Positions 21,008-29,960 of a stretch of 50,286 nt of DNA are shown here, in pieces (the first letter of the stretch is position 1; each line of letters begins with the position of its first letter). Below the pieces are notes generated by a model. It ran no database searches. It was not told the DNA's origin and was given only the letters and a program-made list of their open reading frames with translations. The position numbers were made by a program, and so were the translations under genes. This stretch comes from Pinguiococcus pyrenoidosus (lineage: Eukaryota > Sar > Pinguiophyceae > Pinguiochrysidales > Pinguiochrysidaceae), in the NCBI GenBank assembly GCA_019677205.1, contig JAAMXY010000342.1:1-50286 (forward strand), read 5' to 3'.

Positions 21008-23461
21008 ATGTCTGCGGCGCAGGCGGCGGGGCAGTCGCTGCGCAATGCGGCGGCCAACGGAGATGTGGAGCTGGTGAAGCGGCTCCTGAAGGCCGGGGCC
21101 GGCGTGGACTCGGCCAACGTCTACGGCTGGACTCCTCTGCACGCCGCCGCCCGCGAGGGCAGAGAGGACGTGATCCTCCTGCTGCTGGAGCAGCGGGCCA
21201 AGCTGGAGGCGGCCACGGAGAACGGCGTGACGCCCCTGTACGCCGCGGCGCAGCAGGACCAGAGCGGTGCCGTGACCCTTCTGCTGCAGCGCGGAGCCTG
21301 CTTGGAGGCCAGGAACGATACCGGCGCGACGCCGCTCTTTGGGGCGGTGCAGAAGGGCCACGAGGCGGCTCTCCGGGCGCTGCTGGACGCCGGCGGAGAC
21401 CTGCACGCGGTGGACAAGTACGGCGCGACGGCCCTGCACTCCGCGGCCTTCCACGGTCAAGAGGCGGCCGCCGCCACCCTGCTGCAGCGCGGAGCCAACG
21501 TGGAGGCCTCGAACCAGAACGGGGTCACCCCGCTGCACACGGCCACGCTGGAGCGCAACGTCAACGTGGTGGAGCAGCTGCTGCGGCATGGCGCCAACGT
21601 GGAGGCGGCGAACAGCAACGGATGGACCCCTCTCAACAGCGCCGCTTGGAACGGCTTCTTGGAGCTGGTGTCGCTGCTCCTGGACCATGGCGCCAACATG
21701 GAGGCGACGACGCAGAACGGCGCGACGCCGCTGCACAGCAGCTGCCGGGAAGGCCACCTCGACGTGGTCTCTCTGCTCCTGGAGCGCGGAGCGGATGTGT
21801 CCAAGCACTCCCGCGAAGGCAAGTCCGTCCTGAACGTCGCGCGGCAACGGGATAACCGGAAGGTCGTGGCCTTCCTCGTGGCCTACATCCGCATGCACTG
21901 GAAAACGCTGATCCAGCAGGCGGTCGACGAGAGAGACTCGCCAAAGCTGAAGCGCGTCGCGGCTCTCATCAAGGAAGCCGACGAAGTGTCGGACGCTCAC
22001 GTGGAGAAGGTGGCCCTGCCCGACGCGGATGCCTGGGGCGAAGACCTGCAGCGCGCTGCCGAGCAAGGAGATGCTGACCGCGTGCGGCATCTCCTCACGA
22101 CCGGGGCCAGCGTCGACTACCTGGACAGCGAGGAACGGCGGAGCTCGATCATCGAGGCTGCGGAGAGCTCCCGCTTCGAGGTCGTCGACCTGCTGCTGGA
22201 CGACTCGATCGCCATCCCAGAGGAGAGCCGATCTGACGCATCCACTGCCGCCGACTCCGTTTCCGACAGCCCCGGGAATCGCACGCATCTCGCAGCGCAG
22301 TCCATGCCGGCCAGGGCGTTCTTCGACCCAGGCACGCAGGACGAGACGAAGGAGCCCATGGACGATTTCGTTTCCATCTCCAGCGATGTCTTCAATCAAA
22401 CAAAGGCCCTTCTTCAAGCACGATGGAGCGCTGAGGACCGCGCGCTCCTGGCGGCGAAGCTGCGCGACAACAGCATTGCCGACCTGAACGATGTCCAGCT
22501 CGCCGCCATGGGGTCGTCGGATCTCGCGCATCCCATCGAGGTGATGGCACCTTATCTGCACATGGATTTCACGTCCCGCGACGTCTCGATCGCCACGCTC
22601 CTTGTGAACTCGACCTACGAGGCGCGGAAGCGGAAGGCCGACATCCTCGTCGCGGTCGAGATCGTACAGACGGAACTCGGTGCCGTGGGCTCGCGGGCGA
22701 TGCTTCACTTCTTCTTGACGGCGCTAGTCGACCTGAAGACTCGGCACACCATGTCCCAGACCCAGGTGGGCAGGAGGATGCGCCTCTTTCGCACATCGAC
22801 AGGCTCCGCCACCATCCTCATGGAAAGCGCCGCCAGCAAGCTCCTAAGGCGGCGCATAGATGCCTTCAACGCGAAGCCGGTGGGGATCTTTGAGGATGTC
22901 GAGGGCTTTCCCGTAGAGACGCTTCTGAAAAAGCTGGGCGCAAAGAAAGCATGCGTACGCCTGCCTCAAGGCCTGGCCCGCGTCAAGGACGTTGCAAGGT
23001 ACCTCAAGAAGAGCCAGAGCTACAGCCGAAAGGACTCGCCGGTCGCAATGGGACGACTGGGAAGCGACTTCGAGCTGCACAGTCCCAGGTGGTTTCCCCA
23101 CATCCTGGGCACCGACTTCTCCTTTGTCGACCGAAGGGACCTGGCATTCTGGCGCCAGCTCCCGTGGGAGGTGCGGGAGACGGATCCCTACCTCGTGAGC
23201 GACCTCCCTTCCACGACCACGGCGGTGCATGCTGGATATGCGACGATTCCTGAGATGACCGCATATCTCGAGAAGCATCTGGAGCCCAGCGTTGCTGCAG
23301 CGATGTCCTACAAGATCATCCCTAGCCGGCTTGTGCAGGGCGGCATCCTGCGCCCGAGCCGCGTCGTCTGGTCCCTTGGTCCCACCGCCGACGAGTATAC
23401 CAACACCTTCTACCGGCGCACGCTGAACATGAAGGAAGTACGGCTGCACGTCTTCTCGTGA
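21008..23461 (+). CDS. Ankyrin-repeat protein with unknown C-terminal half
   Basis: Single exon, 817 residues from the ATG at 21008, which has a good context (GGCGCCATG) and starts just before the first repeat. About nine consecutive ankyrin repeats (residues 9-281) show the TPLHAAA...G...VV..LL..GA..E consensus with little decay, so they should form a solenoid for protein binding. Two weaker repeats follow (about 340-400). Residues about 450-817 form a large region I do not recognise. It contains helical stretches and a segment rich in aromatic residues (SPRWFPHILGTDFSFVDRRD, AFWRQLPWEVRETDPY) and ends VRLHVFS. No transmembrane or kinase motif is present. The repeats are recently similar at the DNA level, suggesting expansion by duplication. 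Confidence 0.85.
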   Translation: MSAAQAAGQSLRNAAANGDVELVKRLLKAGAGVDSANVYGWTPLHAAAREGREDVILLLLEQRAKLEAATENGVTPLYAAAQQDQSGAVTLLLQRGACLEARNDTGATPLFGAVQKGHEAALRALLDAGGDLHAVDKYGATALHSAAFHGQEAAAATLLQRGANVEASNQNGVTPLHTATLERNVNVVEQLLRHGANVEAANSNGWTPLNSAAWNGFLELVSLLLDHGANMEATTQNGATPLHSSCREGHLDVVSLLLERGADVSKHSREGKSVLNVARQRDNRKVVAFLVAYIRMHWKTLIQQAVDERDSPKLKRVAALIKEADEVSDAHVEKVALPDADAWGEDLQRAAEQGDADRVRHLLTTGASVDYLDSEERRSSIIEAAESSRFEVVDLLLDDSIAIPEESRSDASTAADSVSDSPGNRTHLAAQSMPARAFFDPGTQDETKEPMDDFVSISSDVFNQTKALLQARWSAEDRALLAAKLRDNSIADLNDVQLAAMGSSDLAHPIEVMAPYLHMDFTSRDVSIATLLVNSTYEARKRKADILVAVEIVQTELGAVGSRAMLHFFLTALVDLKTRHTMSQTQVGRRMRLFRTSTGSATILMESAASKLLRRRIDAFNAKPVGIFEDVEGFPVETLLKKLGAKKACVRLPQGLARVKDVARYLKKSQSYSRKDSPVAMGRLGSDFELHSPRWFPHILGTDFSFVDRRDLAFWRQLPWEVRETDPYLVSDLPSTTTAVHAGYATIPEMTAYLEKHLEPSVAAAMSYKIIPSRLVQGGILRPSRVVWSLGPTADEYTNTFYRRTLNMKEVRLHVFS

Positions 23462-24418
23462 CCCCGTGGCCATGATGGGGTGCTGCCTGCGCACTCCGAG
23501 GAGCGAAGGCACTCTTCTGATTCAGGGAAGCCTACAGTTCCGTGGGCGATGGGACGGGAGATCCTGCGCGCGCATTCCCGAGTCGCGAGTCGCGAGGCCC
23601 GAGTGCCGAGTCCGGAGTCCAGAAGGTTCTTCAAAGCGTTCCCTACCCGGACCCCGGAGCCCGGAGACCCTTTCCGTTCCAGGTGTCAGGTGTCAGGGGT
23701 CAGGGGTCAGGTGTCCAGGTTTCCAGGTTTCCAGCTGTCCAGGCTTTCTACCCCGCCCTTCACCCAGAGCAGAGCGGTTTTGCTGTGCTTGGACTCTTCA
23801 GCTGCTAGACAGGATCCGGAGGTGCCCGCTCCAATCCGTGGTCGACAGCTGGAGGGCCCCTCTCCGGTACAGGTCGATTGTCAGAATGCGAGAGACTATT
23901 TTCCAATTGAATGTCCGGTGTTCCAATAGTGTTCTAGGGGACTGCCAATCACAGGCGCGTTGTGCGGGCGGTCTTTCTGTAGTTTTGGGTTTGTTGCCGT
24001 TGAGCTCTCGTGGAGCCTTCAAAACGTCGGTGTTCTCAAGCCATTGTAAGCTTTGAAAAGAGGCCAGATCTCGAAAGCTTCTTCGGGAGCTCCGCAGCAC
24101 GCTTGCGGCGTGAGCGTTAAATCGTACTTGCCAGCGCCGCCCGATTCTCCGAGGAAGGAAACAACAGATACCCATTCATTGTCACCGTCTACCGCTTCGC
24201 ACGCGCCAGCGCGCTGCCGACTCCTTCCAGCTTCGACCGTCCCTCCGAGCGGTGTGCGGCGCGCGATCTTGATCCTGGCCGTTTGGGAGCTACATGAACG
24301 CCTGAGCGGATCGGCTTGACGCTTGAGACGCTGCCGCCCCGGGGTCCTAGCTCGGCACCAAGGTTCACCGCCGGCTTGGCATTTGTGGGGCGCTCGAGCG
24401 CAAGCGAGAGGCCGCGCC
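23462..24418 (+). promoter_or_regulatory. Spacer upstream of the formin gene
   Basis: A 957-bp spacer between two + genes. Its first half holds degenerate short repeats: GAGTC/CGAG-type at about 23575-23625 and GGTGTCAG / TTTCCAGG-type at about 23690-23745. Its second half holds four CCAAT pentamers (23831-23835, 23903-23907, 23923-23927, 23945-23949), probably formin promoter elements. No gene is supported. Confidence 0.4.
23575..23745. repeat. Degenerate short-repeat block
   Basis: Imperfect units such as CGAGTCGCGAG and CCGAGTCCGGAGTCC are followed by GGTGTCAGGTGTCAGGGGTC and TTTCCAGG units. The pattern looks like slippage-grown sequence. A similar GGGATTCGGGACGC block occurs at 48660-48700. 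Confidence 0.65.
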
Positions 24419-27400
24419 ATGTCGGAGGGCACCGGCAACAAGATGGAGCGCCCTGACGACGCAAAGGTGGAGGAGATGTACGTGAAGGTGCTGGACGCGC
24501 TTGCCCTGCCACAGACGGCCGTGAAGCAGCTGATCCAGAACGAGACCATCGAACGCAAGTGGCAGATGATCCTCATGAACTGGAACAAGCTCGCGGACGC
24601 GGATGCATCACAGGCGGCCAAGTTTCGGGAGACGGATCGGCAGATGCTGCTCAACATTGAGGCCTCGGCGGAGCAGAACCTCGAAGAGCTCCGAAGCCTG
24701 CGATCGCATCTCAGCACGGCCGACCGCCAGTGGCTGCGCGGGTTCCGGAAGGCGCGCGGGATCGAGATTCTGGTCAAGGTCACCGCCGACGCCGGGGGCC
24801 ATTTGCCGCGGACCCACTTCGCCGTCATGGTCATGCTCGAGTGCCTCGAGTGCTTCCGCGCGATCATGAACAACCTGGAGGGCATGAACGCCGTGGTGGA
24901 GACCGAGGAGGCCATCCAAGCGATCACCTTCTGCCTGGACTTCGAGTGGAAGCGCCTGGCGGAGACGGCCATCAACATCCTGTCGGTGACGTGCTACGCA
25001 TCCGAAGCTGGGCAGGAGGCGGTGCTGACCTCTCTGTCGGCCCTCTGGCGACTGCGAGGCGAGCGGCCCTACAAGTCTCTCGTGCGCGCGCTGAAGGACG
25101 AGGAGCTCCCCGGCAAGGTGCAGATCATGCAGTTCGTGAACACCCTGATCAACCAGAGCATCGAGATCGAGGACCGCATCGCCCTCCGGGAGTGCTTCCT
25201 GGCCCTCGGCACGCTGAACATCTGCCACCAGACCGTGGCCAAGTTCAACTTCGAGGCGGAGTTCACCGAGGAAGAGCGCCGCAAGATCAGCGTCGCGGAG
25301 TCCATCGAGGATGGCAACCGCGAGGAGGACGGGGCGGACGACGCCGACGACGAGCCCGCGAAGCGGTCGACTTTCGCCGAGGATGGGAAGACGAAGATCA
25401 ATCCCTCGGAGGGGCTCATGGCAGGCTATGTGCTCGTGTCCAAGAAGGCGAACACGGTCAACCGCATCGTCAAGGCCTTCAGTGGCAAGTACACCGAGCG
25501 CAAGTGGTTCTTCACGGACGACTTGTCGCTCAAGTGGAAGCGGGACCCCGACGAGTACGTGGAGGATGACATCCCCCTGCACAACATCGTCCAGGTGAGC
25601 AACCACTGCCACGATGACCACGTGCGCGCTGCGGCGCAGTACTGCTTCGAGATCTCCCTGGCCGGCAGCCGCCTCATCGCCATGGGCGTCGAGACGGAGG
25701 ACGCGAGAATCGCCTGGATCACCGCGCTGCGGATCGGTCGTGAGAACGCAGTCTCGCGCGCGCAGCAGGCCACGATGCTGCGCACCCGGCTGCAGACCGC
25801 TTTGCAGACCGAGGACGAGGAGCGGGAGTTCGTGCACAAGCTGTCGAAGCAGATGGAGGTCTTCACCTGCATCATGATCGCGGACCGGGAGATCACCGTC
25901 ATGGACGCGCTTGACACCGACGGCGCGTCGCTGTCGTCCCTTGTGAAGGTCATCACCACCGAGGCCAAGCACGGAGGGCACCAGAACATGATTCTGCCGG
26001 TCATCCAAGAGCTGGTCTTGCTGCCGACGGACCCCGATGTGGGCGGCCAGATGTGGGCGCAGGTGTTCAAGTCGGTGGCCAGGCTGACCAACAAGGAGGA
26101 GGAAGGCGGCCCGTCCGATGCCGCCGGCGCGGAAGGCAAGGAAGAGAAGGAACCAGCGCAGCGGTACAAGGAACTGGAGGAGAAGATCATCCGACGAAGG
26201 GCACAGGATTCCGAACGCGTCGGCGATCAGTTCGACGCGCAGCTGAGCAAGAACAAAGACGCCCGCCTCTTGGAGCTCGAGAGGGCCCAGACCAAGTTGC
26301 AGAACCAGCTCAAGGACAAGAACGAGCAAATCAAGACGCTGGAAGAGCGCATTCGCGTCGGCGGCGGCGCGGCGGCGGGAGCGGCAGGTCCACCAAGTGG
26401 CGGGCCAGCCATGCCGCCCGGTCTGCCCGGCGCTGCCGGCAGGCCGCCACCCCTTCCCGGTCTCGGCGGAGGCGGTGCCAGGCCTCCGCCGCTTCCGGGT
26501 CTGGCGGGTGCAGGTGGCCCGCCGCCGCTGCCAGGCTTGCCAGGATCGGGCGGTGGCCCACCGCCCCTGCCGGGTCTTCCGGGAGCTGGCGGCGGGCCAC
26601 CACCGCTTCCGGGCCTTCCAGGAGCCGGTGGAGGACCGCCGCCGCTTCCAGGCCTACCAGGGGCGGGTTCGGGCCCACCGCCTCTCCCAGGACTGCCCGG
26701 CGGCGGAGGAGCACCGATGCCGCCCGGCCTCCCGGGTCTGCCAGGAGGGTAAGTCGTGTGCCATTGCCCCCCCAGGAACGAGAGGCTCTCATCTCTGTCT
26801 CACCTCCCTTTGCTTTCTGTGCCGTCGTCGTTTGTGTGTGGCTCTTCGCTTTCGCGTTGAACAGAGGACCACCTGGACTGCCGCCTGGACTGCCTGGAAG
26901 GTATGTTGGAGATGCGGTACAAGCGATCCTCCCGCGGAAGCTTCAGACACCTCAAACGCTGCCTCTTCTCTCGCAGAGGACCACCTGGTCTGCCGGGTCT
27001 GCCAGGACGCGGACCGCCGGGCCTTCCCGGGCGTGGGCCGCCTGGCCTGCCGATGGGTCCTCAGCTGGCGCCCAAGCCCAAGGTGGCGCCGCCCAAGAAG
27101 ATGAAGGGCTTCTTCTGGACCAAGCTGAAGGACGCCCAGTGTGCGACGACGGTCTGGAAGGACCTGAGGGACCTCCCCGATCTCGACACGGATCAGCTGG
27201 TGGATCTCTTCGCCGCCCCGGAGAAGAAGGCCAAAGTCGGCGCCGAGGAGAAGAAGGAGGAGAAGAAGGAGCAGAAGATCAGCCTGGTCGACGGCAAGCG
27301 CAACCAGAACGTGCTCATCGGGCGGGGCCGCTTCCGCCTCACCAACGAGCAGTTGCGCGACGCCATGATCGCCCTGGACCCCACGATCCTGACCGTGGAA

Positions 27401-28426
27401 GCCATCGAGAAGCTGAAGAACATCATCCCCACGCCGGAGGAGGTGTCCACGGTCACCTCCTTCGACGGCGACGTCTCCATGCTCGGCGACGTCGAGAAGA
27501 TGTTCATCGCCGTGTCCACCGTGCCGCGGCTCAAGCAGCGCCTGGACAGCTACCTGTTCGTGAGAACGTACGACGACAACTACGAGCAAGTGAAGGCGAA
27601 GGTGGAGACCTTCGAGGCGGCCGCCCGAGAGATCTGCGGCAATAGGAAGATTAATCGAGTGCTAGAAGTGGTCCTCGCCATCGGGAACTACCTGAATGGT
27701 GGCACCAACCGAGGCCAGGCCTACGGCTTCAAGATGGACAGCATCCTGAAGCTCAAGGACGCCAGAAGCAGCAAGAACGGAAAGCTGAATCTCATGCACT
27801 TCCTGGTGATGCAAGTCGAAGCGCACCGCGCAGCGGACGCGGACTTCTACAACGAGCTGCGCAGCGTCGCTGCGGCGTCCGACATCAGCATGGACCAGAT
27901 GAAGTCGGATATCAACGTCATCAACTCCGGCGTGAAGAAGCTCCAGAACGAGCTGGAGAACGGCTCCGGCTCCGGCAGCATGCAGCCGAACATCTCGGAG
28001 CCCTTCCGAAAGCGGATCGAGCCCGTCGCCGAGCTGGCGAAGACCCAGGTGGACGATTTGCAGCAGCGCCTGGCCAAGCTGTGCGAGAAACTGAGCGAGA
28101 AGATCGGGTCGTACGGGGAGAAGTGCAACAACAAGGACGACATCGAGAACATCGAGAAGTTCATCCACACCATGCATTCCTTCGCCGAGCACTTCGAGAA
28201 CGCTCGCCGGCAGAACCAGGAGCGGATCGAACAGGAGGAGAAGGCCAAGCAGAAGGCGGAGGAGAAGGCCAAGCGGGCCGCCGCAAGAGGGCGCGCTCCG
28301 ACGGCTCCGCCCCAGGGCACCGACCTGTTCAAGCAGTACGAGAAGGCGCAGAACGGAGACACGGGGGACATCGTCGCCGAGTTCCGCTCGCGCATGCGCA
28401 ATCGCCAGTCTGTGAGATACACGTGA
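24419..28426 (+). CDS. Formin (FH3-PH-like-FH1-FH2), actin nucleator
   Basis: Three exons (24419-26748, 26865-26900, 26977-28426) join in phase to 1271 residues. The N-terminal 300 residues are helical and armadillo-like (ECLECFRAIMNNLEGMNAVV), as in the GBD/FH3 region of diaphanous-type formins. Residues about 330-445 look like a PH domain (GYVLVSKK...RKWFFTDD...YCFEISL...DARIAWITAL). A coiled coil precedes a Gly/Pro FH1 region (about 657-825) built of near-identical PPPLPGLPG units, which should bind profilin-actin. FH2 (about 830-1215) begins KMKGFFWTKL, contains GRGRFRLTNEQLRDAM and GNYLNGGTNRGQAYGFKMDSI-type signatures, and ends in a basic coiled tail. The tiny second exon codes only PPGLPPGLPG-type residues, so skipping it would shorten FH1 in frame. 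Formins nucleate and elongate unbranched actin filaments. Confidence 0.93.
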
Positions 28427-28801
28427 GCTGGCCACCCTTCTTCCGCACACTTGGTGCGGCTGGATGAAGCATCGGCCGCATGATTCTCAAGCGTAGAAGA
28501 GTTGGTGGCTTCCTTGCCCTTCAGCGGAAAGCTCGTGATGTGTGGACCCGAAGTCAACCGCGTGCTTCCGACGGAGGGCCTGCTCGATGAATCTGTTTTC
28601 TTTTGCCGATTGTGCCTCCGGCCCAGCTTGGATTCGCACGAACGGTCCATGTCCAAGCAAGTCTCCGGGCCCGACCATCCCACCATGAGACTGAACTGAA
28701 TTGTCCTGAATTGAAGTACGCTGAACTGAATTGGATTGAATTGAGTTGAGTTGAATTGAATTGGATTGAATTGAATTGAGTTGAATTGAATTGCGTTGCG
28801 G
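28427..28801. other. Convergent 3' spacer
   Basis: A 375-bp gap between the ends of the formin and plastid membrane protein genes. Its right third is the TTGAA repeat listed separately. Nothing else is supported. Confidence 0.5.
28689..28795. repeat. TTGAA pentamer array
   Basis: About twenty imperfect copies of a TTGAA / TTGAG / TTGGA pentamer end a few bases before the stop codon of the minus-strand gene at 28802. The array is 3' UTR or spacer DNA. Confidence 0.9.
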
Positions 28802-29323
28802 CTAGTCTTGCTGCGAGGGGGGCTCTGCGTTCTCTTTCTCTCTCTGAAACGGCACCGAGTTGTCCTCTCCGGGGGCGGGGAACGCCTGGTACCCGGCTTG
28901 TCTCTGGAACAGCGGCGAGTTGATGTACAACTCCCAGCCGATCAGCGCGGCGATGCCTCCCCAGGCCGCTTTGGTGGAGATCTCCAGGAAGGATTCTCGA
29001 CTGATATCCACGTCCGAGAACGGATTCGCCTCTCTCGCCTCCGCCTCCGCCTGCAGTCGCTCCCGCTTCAAGCGCCGCTGCGCGGAGCGCGACAACGGCT
29101 TGTCAGTGGCGTCCGAAAGCTTCGCAAAGTCCTCCAAATCCGGCAAGGCGTCTTTGTCCGCCTCCAAGAGCGCTTCACTGGCGTTGAACCCCTTCACTAA
29201 ACTACTCACTTCCGCGTCCTCCGCATCTGCTCGGAGCAGAGTCATCATGCGCGGCTTTACGGGCGTCCGGAAGGCCTGTGCGGCCCACACGAGCGCTAGC
29301 ACGGCGAAACTCGCGCGCAACAT
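28802..29323 (-). CDS. Plastid-targeted single-span membrane protein, unknown
   Basis: Single exon, 173 residues from the ATG that starts the signal peptide MLRASFAVLALVWAAQA. The next residues FRTPVKPRM form a phenylalanine-led transit stretch, the classic mark of import into a secondary red plastid. The mature part is acidic and helical (about 30-115), followed by one hydrophobic helix (AAWGGIAALIGWELYINSPLF, about 125-145) and a polar C-terminal tail. The region around GWELYINSPLF looks like a conserved motif, though I cannot attach a function. An in-frame ATG 11 codons upstream would spoil the signal peptide and was not used. Confidence 0.75.
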   Translation of the reverse strand: MLRASFAVLALVWAAQAFRTPVKPRMMTLLRADAEDAEVSSLVKGFNASEALLEADKDALPDLEDFAKLSDATDKPLSRSAQRRLKRERLQAEAEAREANPFSDVDISRESFLEISTKAAWGGIAALIGWELYINSPLFQRQAGYQAFPAPGEDNSVPFQREKENAEPPSQQD

Positions 29324-29960
29324 GAGCGAAGATACCAACTGCCGAGGCGCCCACAAGCAACTCTGAAATCACTGAGCAAATGCCAGGCGCTTCGTAAACA
29401 GAGTTCCAGAGGAATGCGGCGCGCGCAAGAGGGAAGAGGGATCGGTACTGAGGCGCTGGCGCCACTATGTCACGTTGAAGTGGTCTGCGTTTGCGCGCCA
29501 AAAACGACAAACAGACCTGAGATTGAGAACCGTTTTGATATTAAACTTTGTATGACTATTCATCTTTGTCAAAAACTTATTAAATTCTTTCAAAATAAAA
29601 CTTGACGAATTCCAGGAACGCTCCGGAGCTTCCGGGATTGGTTGATTGGACTTGCTGGTCGGTGGATCTTCTTCTGCGGCTGAATGATAGCACCCCCTTG
29701 CGCTCATTTTGCCTTTGACTTGCTTTTGGCGCCGACTCGGACCAGGGATTCCAAAAATGCGCCCATCTTCGCGCCAGTCTTCAGCGCAGAAACACAGGCT
29801 GCGGCGGCCTTTTGGCCTTCTCTCTTCGGCACAAGTTTGGCGTGCAGAGCTTCCGTACTTTCTGGCGACACCCCTCTGACGCCTTGGTAAAGCTGCGGAG
29901 GCGCGCTTTGCAAGCTGCTCCGCGCCATTTGGCCCTGGCCAAGGTTGTGCCACCGGAAGT
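29324..29960. promoter_or_regulatory. Divergent spacer with AT-rich island
   Basis: This is the shared 5' region of the plastid membrane protein (-) and the septin-like gene (+). Bases 29520-29606 are about 75% A+T (TTTTGATATTAAAC and following). Two ATTGG pentamers lie at 29637-29641 and 29645-29649. Upstream non-coding or coding exons of the septin gene could lie in 29650-29960; I cannot exclude them. Confidence 0.45.

Noticed and set aside
20981-22708. 575-codon open frame on the minus strand opposite the ankyrin gene
   Set aside because: It mirrors the GC-rich third positions of the ankyrin repeats; its repetitive composition (HVGAM, LLHHV) is just the reverse complement of the repeats.
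24608-26329. 573-codon open frame opposite the formin N-terminal region
   Set aside because: The + strand has clear formin homology; the antisense frame is Leu/Arg/His-rich with no domain, a GC-shadow.
29684-29890. Short + strand frame as a first septin exon
   Set aside because: It is not in a frame that splices convincingly to 29961 and has no recognisable content; kept only as a possibility in the spacer note.
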